A stretch of 64,000 bases of DNA from Sphingobacteriaceae bacterium. Lineage in GTDB: Bacteria; Bacteroidota; Bacteroidia; UBA7662. Shown here piece by piece: positions 7,146 through 15,819 of this stretch; position 1 is the stretch's first letter, and the number at the start of each line of letters is the position of its first letter. Where the stretch lies: NCBI GenBank assembly GCA_030682795.1, contig JAUXNJ010000008.1, forward strand, positions 111,725-175,724, in the 5' to 3' direction. The position numbers were made by a program, and so were the translations under genes. The notes under the pieces were generated by a model. The model was not told the origin of the DNA and did no database searches. It saw nothing but the letters and a program-made list of their open reading frames with translations.

Positions 7146-9235
7146 AAAAAAGACATTTAATTACGGCGGCCTTGCCTTATGCCAATGGCCCCATCCACAT
7201 AGGTCATTTGGCAGGTTGCTACTTGCCGGCCGATATCTACACCCGCTTTTTAAAGGCCAAGGGCGAGGAGGTGCTGTTTATTTGCGGTACCGATGAGCAT
7301 GGCGTGGCCATTGAGCTCAAGGCCCGTAAAGAAAATACTACTCCGCAAGCGGTGGTAGATAAGTATTATGAAGTCATCCGTGATTCATTCAAAGATTTTG
7401 GCATCGACTTCAGCCATTTTTCGCGCACCAGCAGGCCCATCCACCACGAAACAGCTCAAGCCTTCTTTAAAAAACTGTACGACAATGGCCGGTTTAAGGA
7501 GATTGAAACGGCACAGTTTTACGATGAAGAAGCCAAGCAGTTTTTGGCCGACCGCTACATCGTGGGTACATGCCCAAAATGCGGTCACGATGGTGCTTAT
7601 GGCGACCAATGTGAGAAGTGTGGCAGCAGTTTGAGTCCCGATGAACTCATCAATCCCCGCTCAGCCCTCAGCGGTGCCGCACCCGTGAAGCGCATCACCA
7701 AAAACTGGTTTTTGCCTATGGACGAGCTGGCCGAAGCGCCCGGTTTTAAGGCCTACGCCAAACGGGTAGAAGGCTGGAAAACCAATGTAAAAGGGCAGTT
7801 CAGCAGTTGGATTCAGCAAGGTTTGCAGCCCCGCAGCATGACCCGCGACCTCGATTGGGGTGTGCCCGTACCTGTAGCAGGGGCCGAAGGCAAGGTGTTG
7901 TATGTGTGGTTTGATGCACCCATCGGCTACATCAGCGCCACGCGTGAGTATTTTGCCGAGCAAGGCGATCCCGAAGCTTGGAAAACCTGGTGGCAAGACC
8001 CAAGCAGCAGCTTGGTGCATTTCATTGGCAAAGACAACATCGTATTCCACACCATCATCTTCCCGATGATTTTGAACGAGCACGGCGACTACAACCTGCC
8101 CGACCAGGTGCCTGCCAACGAATTTTTAAATTTGGAAGGTGACAAGCTTTCTACTTCACGCAATTGGGCCATTTGGCTGCACGAATATTTGCTGGAGTTC
8201 CCTGGCAAGCAAGATGAGTTGCGGTATACGCTTACGAGCATTGCACCCGAGACCAAAGACAGTGACTTTACCTGGAAGGATTACCAGGGCCGCGTAAACA
8301 GCGAGCTGGTGGCCATCCTCGGTAATTTTGTGAACCGGGTAATGGTGTTGACGCATAAATACTTCGAAGGACTCGTTCCTGGCAATAAGTTACGTCCAGA
8401 TACGGCCCAGCGCGCCGCGGTGATGGATGCTATTCGTGCCAACAGTGAAGAAATTACGGGCTTCCAATCGGAGATGATTCAGTCGCTCACCGATTTCCGT
8501 TTCCGCGAAGCGCAAGCCACCATGATGAACATAGCCCGTGCCGGCAACCGCTTTTTAGCCGAAACCGAGCCTTGGAAGCTGTACAAAACCGATGCAGCAG
8601 CGGTGGCTGTGATCCTCGACCATGCTTTGCAGATTTGTGCGCAGCTGGCCTTGGCCTGTGAACCTTTCTTGCCTTACACCAGCGGCCGTTTGCTCGAGCA
8701 GCTGCAGTGGGAGCCCGATACACAAGTCCGCCGTGCCTGGTGGCGCGAGCAACAGCCTGTGAAGCCGCTCGAAGCCGGTCATCAATTGGGCCAGCCAGAG
8801 CTGTTGTTCCGTAATGTAGAAGATGAAATGATGGACGCTCAGCGCGCCAAATTGGTTAAAACCCCAGAAAAAATGGAAATGACGAGTCCAGCCTATACGC
8901 CCCTCAAGCCAGAAATCACCTATGAAGACTTTGCGAAGCTTGATTTGCGGGTAGGGCAAGTGATAGCCGCTGAAAAAGTGGCAGGTGCTGATAAATTGCT
9001 GCAACTAACCATCGACTTGGGCTTTGAGCAGCGCACCGTAGTGAGTGGCATCGCCATGCATTTTTCTGCCGAAGAAATTGTGGGGGGTAAGGTGACCCTC
9101 CTGGCCAATTTGGCGCCCCGCAAACTGCGGGGCATTATGTCGCAGGGCATGATTTTGATGGCTGAAAATAAAGATGGTAAACTGCTTTTTGTAGCGCCCA
9201 ATGCCTCGGCAGACAACGGCAGCACCATAAGCTAA
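7142..9235 (+). CDS. metG: Methionyl-tRNA synthetase with tRNA-binding C-domain, 697 aa
   Basis: This class I synthetase charges initiator and elongator tRNA-Met. It has the HIGH motif at residues 19-22, a zinc knuckle with four cysteines (CPKCGHDGAYGDQCEKC, about 144-160), and a KMSKS-equivalent KLSTS at 335-339. That KLSTS form departs from the canonical KMSKS. An alpha-helical anticodon domain follows. The C-terminal ~110 residues form a Trbp111/EMAP-type tRNA-binding domain (FAKLDLRVGQVIAAEKV, LRGIMSQGMILMA). The length is normal for the two-part form. It is coupled to glyS by a four-base overlap. Confidence 0.97.
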   Translation: MKKRHLITAALPYANGPIHIGHLAGCYLPADIYTRFLKAKGEEVLFICGTDEHGVAIELKARKENTTPQAVVDKYYEVIRDSFKDFGIDFSHFSRTSRPIHHETAQAFFKKLYDNGRFKEIETAQFYDEEAKQFLADRYIVGTCPKCGHDGAYGDQCEKCGSSLSPDELINPRSALSGAAPVKRITKNWFLPMDELAEAPGFKAYAKRVEGWKTNVKGQFSSWIQQGLQPRSMTRDLDWGVPVPVAGAEGKVLYVWFDAPIGYISATREYFAEQGDPEAWKTWWQDPSSSLVHFIGKDNIVFHTIIFPMILNEHGDYNLPDQVPANEFLNLEGDKLSTSRNWAIWLHEYLLEFPGKQDELRYTLTSIAPETKDSDFTWKDYQGRVNSELVAILGNFVNRVMVLTHKYFEGLVPGNKLRPDTAQRAAVMDAIRANSEEITGFQSEMIQSLTDFRFREAQATMMNIARAGNRFLAETEPWKLYKTDAAAVAVILDHALQICAQLALACEPFLPYTSGRLLEQLQWEPDTQVRRAWWREQQPVKPLEAGHQLGQPELLFRNVEDEMMDAQRAKLVKTPEKMEMTSPAYTPLKPEITYEDFAKLDLRVGQVIAAEKVAGADKLLQLTIDLGFEQRTVVSGIAMHFSAEEIVGGKVTLLANLAPRKLRGIMSQGMILMAENKDGKLLFVAPNASADNGSTIS

Positions 9236-9265
9236 ACCAATTACGCCAAATTTGTAAACAGTCGT

Positions 9266-10051
9266 ATGGCTGAATTTACTATTTTGCGGGAGCCTATGAA
9301 GAAGGACGTTTTCGGTTATTACGTTTGGGTGAAGCGCCTGCTTTACGCTACGATTGGCTTGTTTAGCTACATTGGGCTCAACATCCGTAACCGGATGAAG
9401 GTGAGCGGTAGTCGTGTTTTGGCCGACCTGCCTGATACCAATGTGATTTTTGTATCTAATCACCAAACCTATTACCGCGACGTAGCGGCCATGTTGCATG
9501 TGATTTGTGCAGCCAAATGGAAGATTTACGATGGACTTCCTCATCCACTTTACCTGCTTTGGCCAGAAACCAAGGTGTATTATGTGGCTGCCGAAGAAAC
9601 CATGAAAGAAAGTGGCTGGTTGCCGCGTTTGTTTACCTTGGCGGGTGCCATTACTGTGAAACGTACCTGGCGCAGCAATGGGAAGGATGTGGAAAGGGAA
9701 GTGGATACGGCTGATACCCAAAAAATAGATTTGGCTTTGTCGCATGGCTGGGTAATCACCTTTCCGCAAGGCACCACTCGGGCGTATGCAGAAGGCCGAA
9801 AAGGCACCGCACACATCATTAAGAAGAACAAGCCTGTAGTTGTGCCTGTGGTAATCAATGGCTTCCGCAGGGCCTTCGATAAGCATGGCTTAAAACTCAA
9901 GAAAAAGGGCACGCGTTTGTCGGTTACCATCAAGCCACCTCTCGATATCGATTATGATGCACCTGCGGGAGAAATCATCGACCAAATCATGGATGCCATT
10001 GAGCAAAGCGAGCGGTTTCGCTTCAGGCGATACACCAGAATTGATCATTAA
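9266..10051 (+). CDS. Lysophospholipid acyltransferase (PlsC-like), 261 aa
   Basis: The protein has a hydrophobic N-terminal segment and a PlsC domain, so it probably acylates lysophosphatidate or a related acceptor at the inner membrane. The first acyltransferase motif reads NHQTYYRD, with His66 and Asp72 separated by five residues where the canonical motif is HX4D. The third motif is seen as FPQGTTRAYAEGRKGTA, equivalent to FPEGTRS. Substrate is uncertain. A bidirectional terminator follows immediately. Promoter elements upstream are unclear. Confidence 0.82.
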   Translation: MAEFTILREPMKKDVFGYYVWVKRLLYATIGLFSYIGLNIRNRMKVSGSRVLADLPDTNVIFVSNHQTYYRDVAAMLHVICAAKWKIYDGLPHPLYLLWPETKVYYVAAEETMKESGWLPRLFTLAGAITVKRTWRSNGKDVEREVDTADTQKIDLALSHGWVITFPQGTTRAYAEGRKGTAHIIKKNKPVVVPVVINGFRRAFDKHGLKLKKKGTRLSVTIKPPLDIDYDAPAGEIIDQIMDAIEQSERFRFRRYTRIDH

Positions 10052-10081
10052 AAAAAAAATCGCCTCAAAGGGCGATTTTTA
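10052..10081. terminator. Bidirectional terminator between convergent genes
   Basis: AAAAATCGCC (10055-10064) pairs with GGCGATTTTT (10071-10080). The A- and T-runs on either side let it serve both the acyltransferase gene and the YfhO gene. Confidence 0.88.
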
Positions 10082-10097
10082 GTGAGTTGAAAACCGA

Positions 10098-12530
10098 TTA
10101 AGCTTCTGTTTTCGGCTTTTTGAAGTTCATGGCCAGCGCTCCAATACTTACAAGCAAGAGGATGATGCTGGCGGCGAGACTGATTTTTTCGCCAGTGTAA
10201 TAAGTGGCAGGTTCAAATTTGAATTCAATGGTATGTGAACCCGCGGGCACTACCAAACCTCTGAAGAGGTAGTTCACCCGAAAATGAGGTACTTTTTCAC
10301 CATTTAGATAGGCATTCCAGCCTTTTTCGTAGTATACTTCTGAAAACACAGCCAGCTGTTCAGTTGCAGCTGCAAAACTGTAGGTCATCAAATCTGGATG
10401 GTAGCTATCAAGACGGATACTCGCGCTGCTGTCATAGTTGAAGGTTTTACCTGCAACAAAATCGGAAAAGCGGGCGTCAACAATGGCGGTTTGGCGTAAA
10501 TTGGTGCCGCCCAAAGTATCAATCTCAGCTTTTGCATCTGGCACTATGAGGACCTGATTCACTAACCAAGCATTGCCATAGGCTTCGGTATTGAGTTGCG
10601 GCAGCAGTCCTTGGCCTTCTTGATTCACTATAAACCAACGGGTGTTGAAGGCGTTAAGCACATTCATGTTGATTTGTCCTTCGAGCCAACGCACTTTTAC
10701 ATCTTCATAGCGACCAAGTTTGGCAGCATGGTAGCCACCTACTGATTTATGGAAGTAGCCAGCACGGTTTTCATTAAATGGATTTCGGTTACCCAGATCA
10801 AATACCCGATAGTGGAGGGTAGTATCTTGTAAAATGCGTAAGTCTGCAGCAGTTGCCTCAAATGGCTGGTCAATTTGACGTTGGTTTACAAAGTCTTCTT
10901 CATTAAGATACCGTTTGTCGGTGATCCACAAATCGATGGTATTGGCTACCAAAAAGAGGATGACCATGCTCTTTAGTGAGAGTTTGTTTTGCAAGAAATA
11001 CCAAATTGCTCCAGCGCCAATGAGCACCAACAGCAGCGATTTAAAGGCATCTTTACGGAGCATATTGGCGCGATCTTCGATCAAGGCATCGACCAAACCC
11101 GGAAAATTTCCAAAATTAGCGTCGGATGGGGAGTTAAAATCGAAAAATGCACCTGGCGCCGCAACAAAAAGCAAGCAAAAGCCACCTACTATACCTGTTG
11201 CATAGATTAAGCCCTTTTTTAAGGTAATTTTATCGATTTGATTTTCTTCTAAGCGCCGCAATAAAATAACGGCCAGCAAAGGGAAAGCCAGGCTAGCGAT
11301 GACCAAGCTCATGGCTACCGCCCTGAAATTATTATAGAAGGGTACGTAATTAAAGAAAATGTCTGTAACCAGCTCAAAGTTACGTCCCCAGCTGAGCACA
11401 ATTGATAGTAGCGCAGCGCTTGCGAGCCACCACTTGGCAGGGCCTTTCACAACAAACAATGCCAAAACAAATAAGAAACAAATAAGGGCACCAAAATAGG
11501 TCGGACCAGCGGTACCAGGCTGATCGCCGAAATAGGTGGGGGCTTGTTTAACAAAGGCAGTCGCTTGGTTGCGGGCTACACCTCCTTGCGTGAGTACTTC
11601 AAAGGTCTTGCTGCTGGTGCCAATATCGCTTACAGAAGCCCCGCCATAAAAGTTAGGGATCAGTAGCGTAAAAGTTTCGGCTATACCATTACTCCACTTG
11701 AGTGCATATTCTTTATCAAGTCCAGTTGACGCATTCGGATCTTCAAGCTGTCTTAATTCTGAACCACCACGCATGGTTTCTTTGGTGTATTCACGCGTAA
11801 TGCTAAAGCTTGTATAATTTGCTCCTATGGCAATCAGGAGGGCAAGGATTGCTAGTCCAGATGCTTTTAAAAAGGGGAGATACTCTTTTTTCTGCACGGC
11901 TTCTATCCCTTTTACAAGCACATAAATGCCAATGAGTAAGCCCAAGTAGTAGGTGATTTGGTAATGATAGGCATAGAGCTGCAAAGCCAACATTAGGGAT
12001 AATAAAGCGAAGCCTGGTAACCATTTGCCTCTAAAAAGAAGGATCAAGCCCCCAATCACAGTTGGCATAAATCCAATAGCTATGGCTTTTGTGATGTGGC
12101 CAGCATCAATGATGATGAGGTTGTAGCTCGATAAACCGAAGGCTAAAGCTCCAAATAAAGCTTGCCAAATATTGAATTTTAAAATAACCATCAGCACATA
12201 AAAGCCAAGGAAATAGAGGAGCATGAGGTTTGCTGGATTGGGCAGCCATTTATAAACTACACCGCCAAGTTTGGCTACCCACATATTAGGCACGTCAATG
12301 GCAATTTGATACGCTGGCATCCCACCAAACAGCGCATTGGTCCAAAGCGGATAAACCCCATCTTTCTCTTTAAAGTCGTTGAGTTCTTTCGACATACCCG
12401 CTACCTGGGTCATGTCTTCCATTTTAAGGCCTTTGCCTATTAAAACAGGACTGTTGTACAGGAGTGCAGCAGCCACCAAGGCAAGGATCACATAGAGGTG
12501 CGGCAAGAATTTTTTGAAATCAAAAGACAT
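10098..12530 (-). CDS. YfhO-family polytopic membrane protein, 810 aa
   Basis: The protein has many hydrophobic helices across residues 10-560 and a soluble C-terminal domain (about 560-770), then a final helix near the end. This is the layout of YfhO-family proteins, in the GT-C glycosyltransferase-like fold. YfhO in Bacillus is linked to glycosylation of lipoteichoic acid; in Bacteroidota its substrate is not known. The N-terminal loop YPLWTNALFGGMPAYQ and the C-terminal YEKGWNAYLNGEKVPHFRVN, followed by VPAGSHTIEFKFEP, are typical. The latter resembles a periplasmic sugar-binding beta-domain. It follows the DUF4834 gene by 11 nt and ends at a shared terminator. Confidence 0.85.
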   Translation of the reverse strand: MSFDFKKFLPHLYVILALVAAALLYNSPVLIGKGLKMEDMTQVAGMSKELNDFKEKDGVYPLWTNALFGGMPAYQIAIDVPNMWVAKLGGVVYKWLPNPANLMLLYFLGFYVLMVILKFNIWQALFGALAFGLSSYNLIIIDAGHITKAIAIGFMPTVIGGLILLFRGKWLPGFALLSLMLALQLYAYHYQITYYLGLLIGIYVLVKGIEAVQKKEYLPFLKASGLAILALLIAIGANYTSFSITREYTKETMRGGSELRQLEDPNASTGLDKEYALKWSNGIAETFTLLIPNFYGGASVSDIGTSSKTFEVLTQGGVARNQATAFVKQAPTYFGDQPGTAGPTYFGALICFLFVLALFVVKGPAKWWLASAALLSIVLSWGRNFELVTDIFFNYVPFYNNFRAVAMSLVIASLAFPLLAVILLRRLEENQIDKITLKKGLIYATGIVGGFCLLFVAAPGAFFDFNSPSDANFGNFPGLVDALIEDRANMLRKDAFKSLLLVLIGAGAIWYFLQNKLSLKSMVILFLVANTIDLWITDKRYLNEEDFVNQRQIDQPFEATAADLRILQDTTLHYRVFDLGNRNPFNENRAGYFHKSVGGYHAAKLGRYEDVKVRWLEGQINMNVLNAFNTRWFIVNQEGQGLLPQLNTEAYGNAWLVNQVLIVPDAKAEIDTLGGTNLRQTAIVDARFSDFVAGKTFNYDSSASIRLDSYHPDLMTYSFAAATEQLAVFSEVYYEKGWNAYLNGEKVPHFRVNYLFRGLVVPAGSHTIEFKFEPATYYTGEKISLAASIILLLVSIGALAMNFKKPKTEA

Positions 12531-12541
12531 GTAGGTAAGTT

Positions 12542-12772
12542 TTAGCGGATTTCTTCGTAGTCAACATATTCGCCATCATTGTCGAGCGAGCCTTTTTTCT
12601 TTGGCTTTCCAGACACAAAAACAGAGCCTTCTGGTTTGGATGGCTGCTGTTGTTTCATTTGCTGCTGTTGCAGACTGCTGAAAATCGTTTTAACGATGGT
12701 GGGTAGAAAAAGCCTGAGCAGCAGCCGAACCAGCATTACTACCAGGATGAATATCAGGATAAATTTGAGCAT
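12542..12772 (-). CDS. DUF4834 small membrane protein, 76 aa
   Basis: A single N-terminal membrane helix (LKFILIFILVVMLVRLLLRLFL) is followed by a Gln-rich linker and a charged tail ending GEYVDYEEIR. This matches my knowledge of DUF4834, a short Bacteroidota-specific family of unknown role. ATG 12772 lies exactly four nucleotides downstream of a TAAATTTG box. It probably leads an operon with the YfhO gene 11 nt downstream. Confidence 0.78.
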   Translation of the reverse strand: MLKFILIFILVVMLVRLLLRLFLPTIVKTIFSSLQQQQMKQQQPSKPEGSVFVSGKPKKKGSLDNDGEYVDYEEIR

Positions 12773-12776
12773 GCCT

Positions 12777-12784
12777 CAAATTTA
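12777..12784 (-). promoter_or_regulatory. -7 box TAAATTTG, 4 nt before DUF4834 ATG
   Basis: Minus-strand TAAATTTG is followed by AGGC and the ATG at 12772, predicting a leaderless transcript of the DUF4834-YfhO unit. Confidence 0.55.
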
Positions 12785-12809
12785 ACTAATTAGATGCATT
12801 GGCTGGCGG

Positions 12810-13709
12810 CTAATTCAATCTGATTTGTGTATTTCCAACAAAGGCATTGGTGGTATACACTTCGAAATTATAAACACCAGGCTTCAGATTGACCTCTTCG
12901 ATCACCAATGAAATGCGATTAATTTTATCAGCGCTTGGAGAAGCCTTTAAACTAAAGGACGGCATGATATCTACCGCATTTCCTTTCAGGTATACCGTTG
13001 CCTTCTGACTTTTCATGAGGTTGTAAACACCGCCAGATTCATCGCTGAGCACTATGTAAAACGACTCTTCCCGGAGCTTCATAAACTCTTTGCGATCAAT
13101 GGGCTCAAAGCTCAGTTCCAAATTACGAGTTCGACGCGCTTTACTGGTTAACCTTTCCCCCTTTAGGGCATCCACTCTAAACGACCGTCCAATGCCTTTG
13201 TGAACAATGGTGTTTTCATAATCAGACCGCATAAGCTCTTGCTGTTCCGCCAACTCATTCATGCGTCCAATGATTTCATTGTTTCGCTTGATGAGTAAGT
13301 CGATGCTTTTGCTGAGTTCCAATACTTGCGCTTCAATTTGATGGTGGTCTAGTTTTAACTCACCAAGGCTAGCTTTAACCTGAATAAGTTCTTTGTTATC
13401 CTCCTGTAGCCCCTCAATGGTAATGTCTTTGGATGTTAATTGCGCACTTGCTTTATCTAAAAATGCATTGAGTTGTTGGTTGGTTGCATCCAAGGTTCTG
13501 AATTCTTTTTGGAGAAATCCAAGGTCTTTATCTACCAATAGTTTTTCTGAAAGCGTTCGTTCTTGCTCTAATTTGGCTATATCTAGGTTTTGTCTCAACT
13601 GCTCTTTGTTTAAAAACAGCATGAAAAAACCTAGCAAACTGGTGATAGATAGTACAACTACCCCTGCTACAAGCCCCGTAAATAATTTAGTGCGTTTCGA
13701 ATATGTCAT
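12810..13709 (-). CDS. Membrane-anchored coiled-coil protein, 299 aa, unknown
   Basis: One N-terminal helix (LFTGLVAGVVVLSITSLLGFFMLF) anchors the protein. Residues of about 30-160 are rich in Leu/Glu/Gln/Lys and form a probable long coiled coil. A basic stretch (SKARRTRN) and a C-terminal beta-type domain of about 110 residues follow. This last part, with NRISLVIEEVNLKPGVYNFEVYT, looks like a ligand-binding or assembly domain facing the periplasm. I chose ATG 13709 over an in-frame TTG nine bases upstream. No named family is recognised; a role in envelope scaffolding is only a guess from the architecture. Confidence 0.7.
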   Translation of the reverse strand: MTYSKRTKLFTGLVAGVVVLSITSLLGFFMLFLNKEQLRQNLDIAKLEQERTLSEKLLVDKDLGFLQKEFRTLDATNQQLNAFLDKASAQLTSKDITIEGLQEDNKELIQVKASLGELKLDHHQIEAQVLELSKSIDLLIKRNNEIIGRMNELAEQQELMRSDYENTIVHKGIGRSFRVDALKGERLTSKARRTRNLELSFEPIDRKEFMKLREESFYIVLSDESGGVYNLMKSQKATVYLKGNAVDIMPSFSLKASPSADKINRISLVIEEVNLKPGVYNFEVYTTNAFVGNTQIRLN

Positions 13710-13780
13710 AATGGCCAAGAATACAAATATTTAAAGAAATAATCAGCTATTTCGAGCTTGGGGATTAAAATAGCATTAAA

Positions 13781-15145
13781 TCATTTTTGTAGCTGCACGG
13801 TGAAGGTAGTGCCGCGACCTTCTTTCGACTGGACTTTGATTTTGCCATTGTGTAAACGGATGATCCGCTCCACCAAAGAAAGTCCGATGCCATGTCCATG
13901 AATCTGTTGGGCATTGCTACTGCGAAAGAAGGGTTGAAACACCTGTTCTAATTCTGCTTCCGGAATGCCAATGCCTTCATCTCGAACCGCAACGTGAATG
14001 CTGTTCCCTTTGCCTTTCACGTCTACAAAAACTTCCCTATGATGACTGAATTTGATGGCATTTTCCATCAAATTGGTGAAGACGGTGCCAAGGAGTTGTT
14101 CGTTTCCTGGTACTTGCAGGTCTTCTGCCTGGGTAAGCTCGTCGTCTAAGGTAATGTGGATGATGGCCTTGGGCTGCCGCTTTTGGATGTCCGCCTGGCA
14201 CTGCCACAGCACATCTACCAAAGGAATGGGCTTGAAAAGGCGAGCGGCATATTCCGAATCAGCTTGGGCCAGCATGAGTAAGCGGTTGGCGATGCTGGTA
14301 AGGTTGCGAATATCGTCGAGTACGCTTTGAATTTTTTCGCGGTATTCTTGTTCGCTGCGGGCTTTGAGTAGCACCACTTCGAGTTGCCCTTGAATGGCAG
14401 TGAGCGGAGTACGTAGCTCATGGGATGCATTGGCTACGAAATTGCGCTGCATGGCTAAACTGCCTTCAATGCGGTCGAGCATGCTGTTAAAGGTGGCGGT
14501 CAAACTGCTCAATTCGTCCTTTGAACCACTGTCGTCGAGGCGCTCGTTGAGGTTGATGAAGCTGATTTGATCTACTTGCCCAATGATACTTCTGATTGGG
14601 CGCAATGCTTGTCCGGCATAAATCCAGGCCAAAACCATCAAAAAAAGCAAACTGAACACAAAAACTGCAATCAATACACGCCGGAGGTTCCGCAGTTGTT
14701 CAAAACCAACCAAATCAGTAGCAGCACTAACAACCACCAATCGGTTGTAACGGTCGGCAAACATAAGTCCGGCCAATTCGTAATCACCTTGCTCAAAGCG
14801 GATTTCTTTCGCTAATCGAACTTCGTCGAGCATGGCTTTGGTAATCGAGATGCTGCTGTCAGTATCACTACTATAGAGCAACTCATTTTTGAAATTGTAG
14901 ACGTAAAAGTGTTCGTCGGTGAGCGAGGCCACTCCTAATTCGCGTAGCTCTTCAAGGCGCTCTGGCTCCAAGCCCTCGAGTTCCATCAGGAGCACGGTTT
15001 TGTTGAGCGCACTGGCTTTGAGCTGCTCATAAAATGAGGTCTTGCGGTAGTCGGCCGAGGTAAAGTAAATAGCCAGCGATGAAAATAGCTGAATGAAGGC
15101 CACAATGGCCACAAACTGGTAGGTGAGCCGGCTACGGATTTGCAT
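13781..15145 (-). CDS. Sensor histidine kinase, HAMP type, 454 aa
   Basis: This is a classical membrane sensor kinase. Helix 1 spans about residues 10-28. A periplasmic sensor region of ~120 residues and helix 2 (VLIAVFVFSLLFLMVLAWIY) follow, then a HAMP linker. The HisKA domain has NASHELRTP with phospho-acceptor His242. The ATPase domain has the N box NLMENAIKFSH, DEGIGIP and GHGIGLSLV. Its start codon overlaps the stop of the response regulator gene by one base, so the pair is cotranslated. The stimulus is not evident from sequence. Confidence 0.93.
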   Translation of the reverse strand: MQIRSRLTYQFVAIVAFIQLFSSLAIYFTSADYRKTSFYEQLKASALNKTVLLMELEGLEPERLEELRELGVASLTDEHFYVYNFKNELLYSSDTDSSISITKAMLDEVRLAKEIRFEQGDYELAGLMFADRYNRLVVVSAATDLVGFEQLRNLRRVLIAVFVFSLLFLMVLAWIYAGQALRPIRSIIGQVDQISFINLNERLDDSGSKDELSSLTATFNSMLDRIEGSLAMQRNFVANASHELRTPLTAIQGQLEVVLLKARSEQEYREKIQSVLDDIRNLTSIANRLLMLAQADSEYAARLFKPIPLVDVLWQCQADIQKRQPKAIIHITLDDELTQAEDLQVPGNEQLLGTVFTNLMENAIKFSHHREVFVDVKGKGNSIHVAVRDEGIGIPEAELEQVFQPFFRSSNAQQIHGHGIGLSLVERIIRLHNGKIKVQSKEGRGTTFTVQLQK

Positions 15146-15816
15146 CAGGCGTCAATCATATAACCCATCCCAATCATGGTTTGGATCAGCTTGGTTTCAA
15201 AGTCTTTATCAATTTTTTTACGTAAAAAATTCACGTAAACATCTACTACATTGGTGCCGGTATCAAAATGAATGTCCCATACATCCCCAGCAATTTGCTG
15301 GCGCGATACCACTTTGCCTTTGTTTAGCATGAGGTATTCGAGCAAGGAGTACTCCTTGGCTGTGAGGGTGATGATTTGACCAGAGCGAATGGCTAATTTT
15401 TTGTCAGTATCAAGCTCTAAGTCGCCAACCACCAATTTATTGCCTTCCATATCGGGATTGGCACGGCGCACCAAGGCTTTGATTCGAGCTACCAATTCAC
15501 TGAATTCAAAAGGCTTTACCAGATAATCGTCGGCGCCCGAGTCAAAGCCGGCAAGCTTGTCTTCGCTAGTTCCTAAGGCAGTAAGCATAAGTATAGGCAA
15601 ACGGGGCTGCTTGGCACGGAGGGCTTTGCAAACTTCTAAACCACTCATGCCGGGTAGAAGCAGGTCAAGGACTAAAAAGTCGTAGCGCTTTTCCTCGGCC
15701 ATTTTTTTGCCTGTAAGGCCGTCAAAGGCCACATCTACCTGGTTCCCGAGCTCTTCTAAGCCCTGTTGGATGAAGGCTGCTACCTTCCGCTCATCTTCTA
15801 CTACAAGTATTTTCAT
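15145..15816 (-). CDS. OmpR/PhoB-type response regulator, 223 aa
   Basis: A receiver domain (acidic pocket E7-D8, phospho-acceptor Asp51 in FLVLDLLLPG, Lys in DYLVKPFEFSEL) is joined to a winged-helix DNA-binding domain (LTAKEYSLLEYLMLNKGKVVSRQQI, TNVVDVYVNFLRKKID). It is the partner of the kinase encoded directly downstream. It begins only three nucleotides after the carB stop, so it is likely cotranscribed with carB. Target genes are unknown. Confidence 0.95.
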   Translation of the reverse strand: MKILVVEDERKVAAFIQQGLEELGNQVDVAFDGLTGKKMAEEKRYDFLVLDLLLPGMSGLEVCKALRAKQPRLPILMLTALGTSEDKLAGFDSGADDYLVKPFEFSELVARIKALVRRANPDMEGNKLVVGDLELDTDKKLAIRSGQIITLTAKEYSLLEYLMLNKGKVVSRQQIAGDVWDIHFDTGTNVVDVYVNFLRKKIDKDFETKLIQTMIGMGYMIDA

Positions 15817-15819
15817 TTC

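Noticed and set aside
9005..9886. A 293-codon minus-strand frame across metG and the acyltransferase gene.
   Set aside because: Both plus-strand genes have clear family motifs over the same bases.
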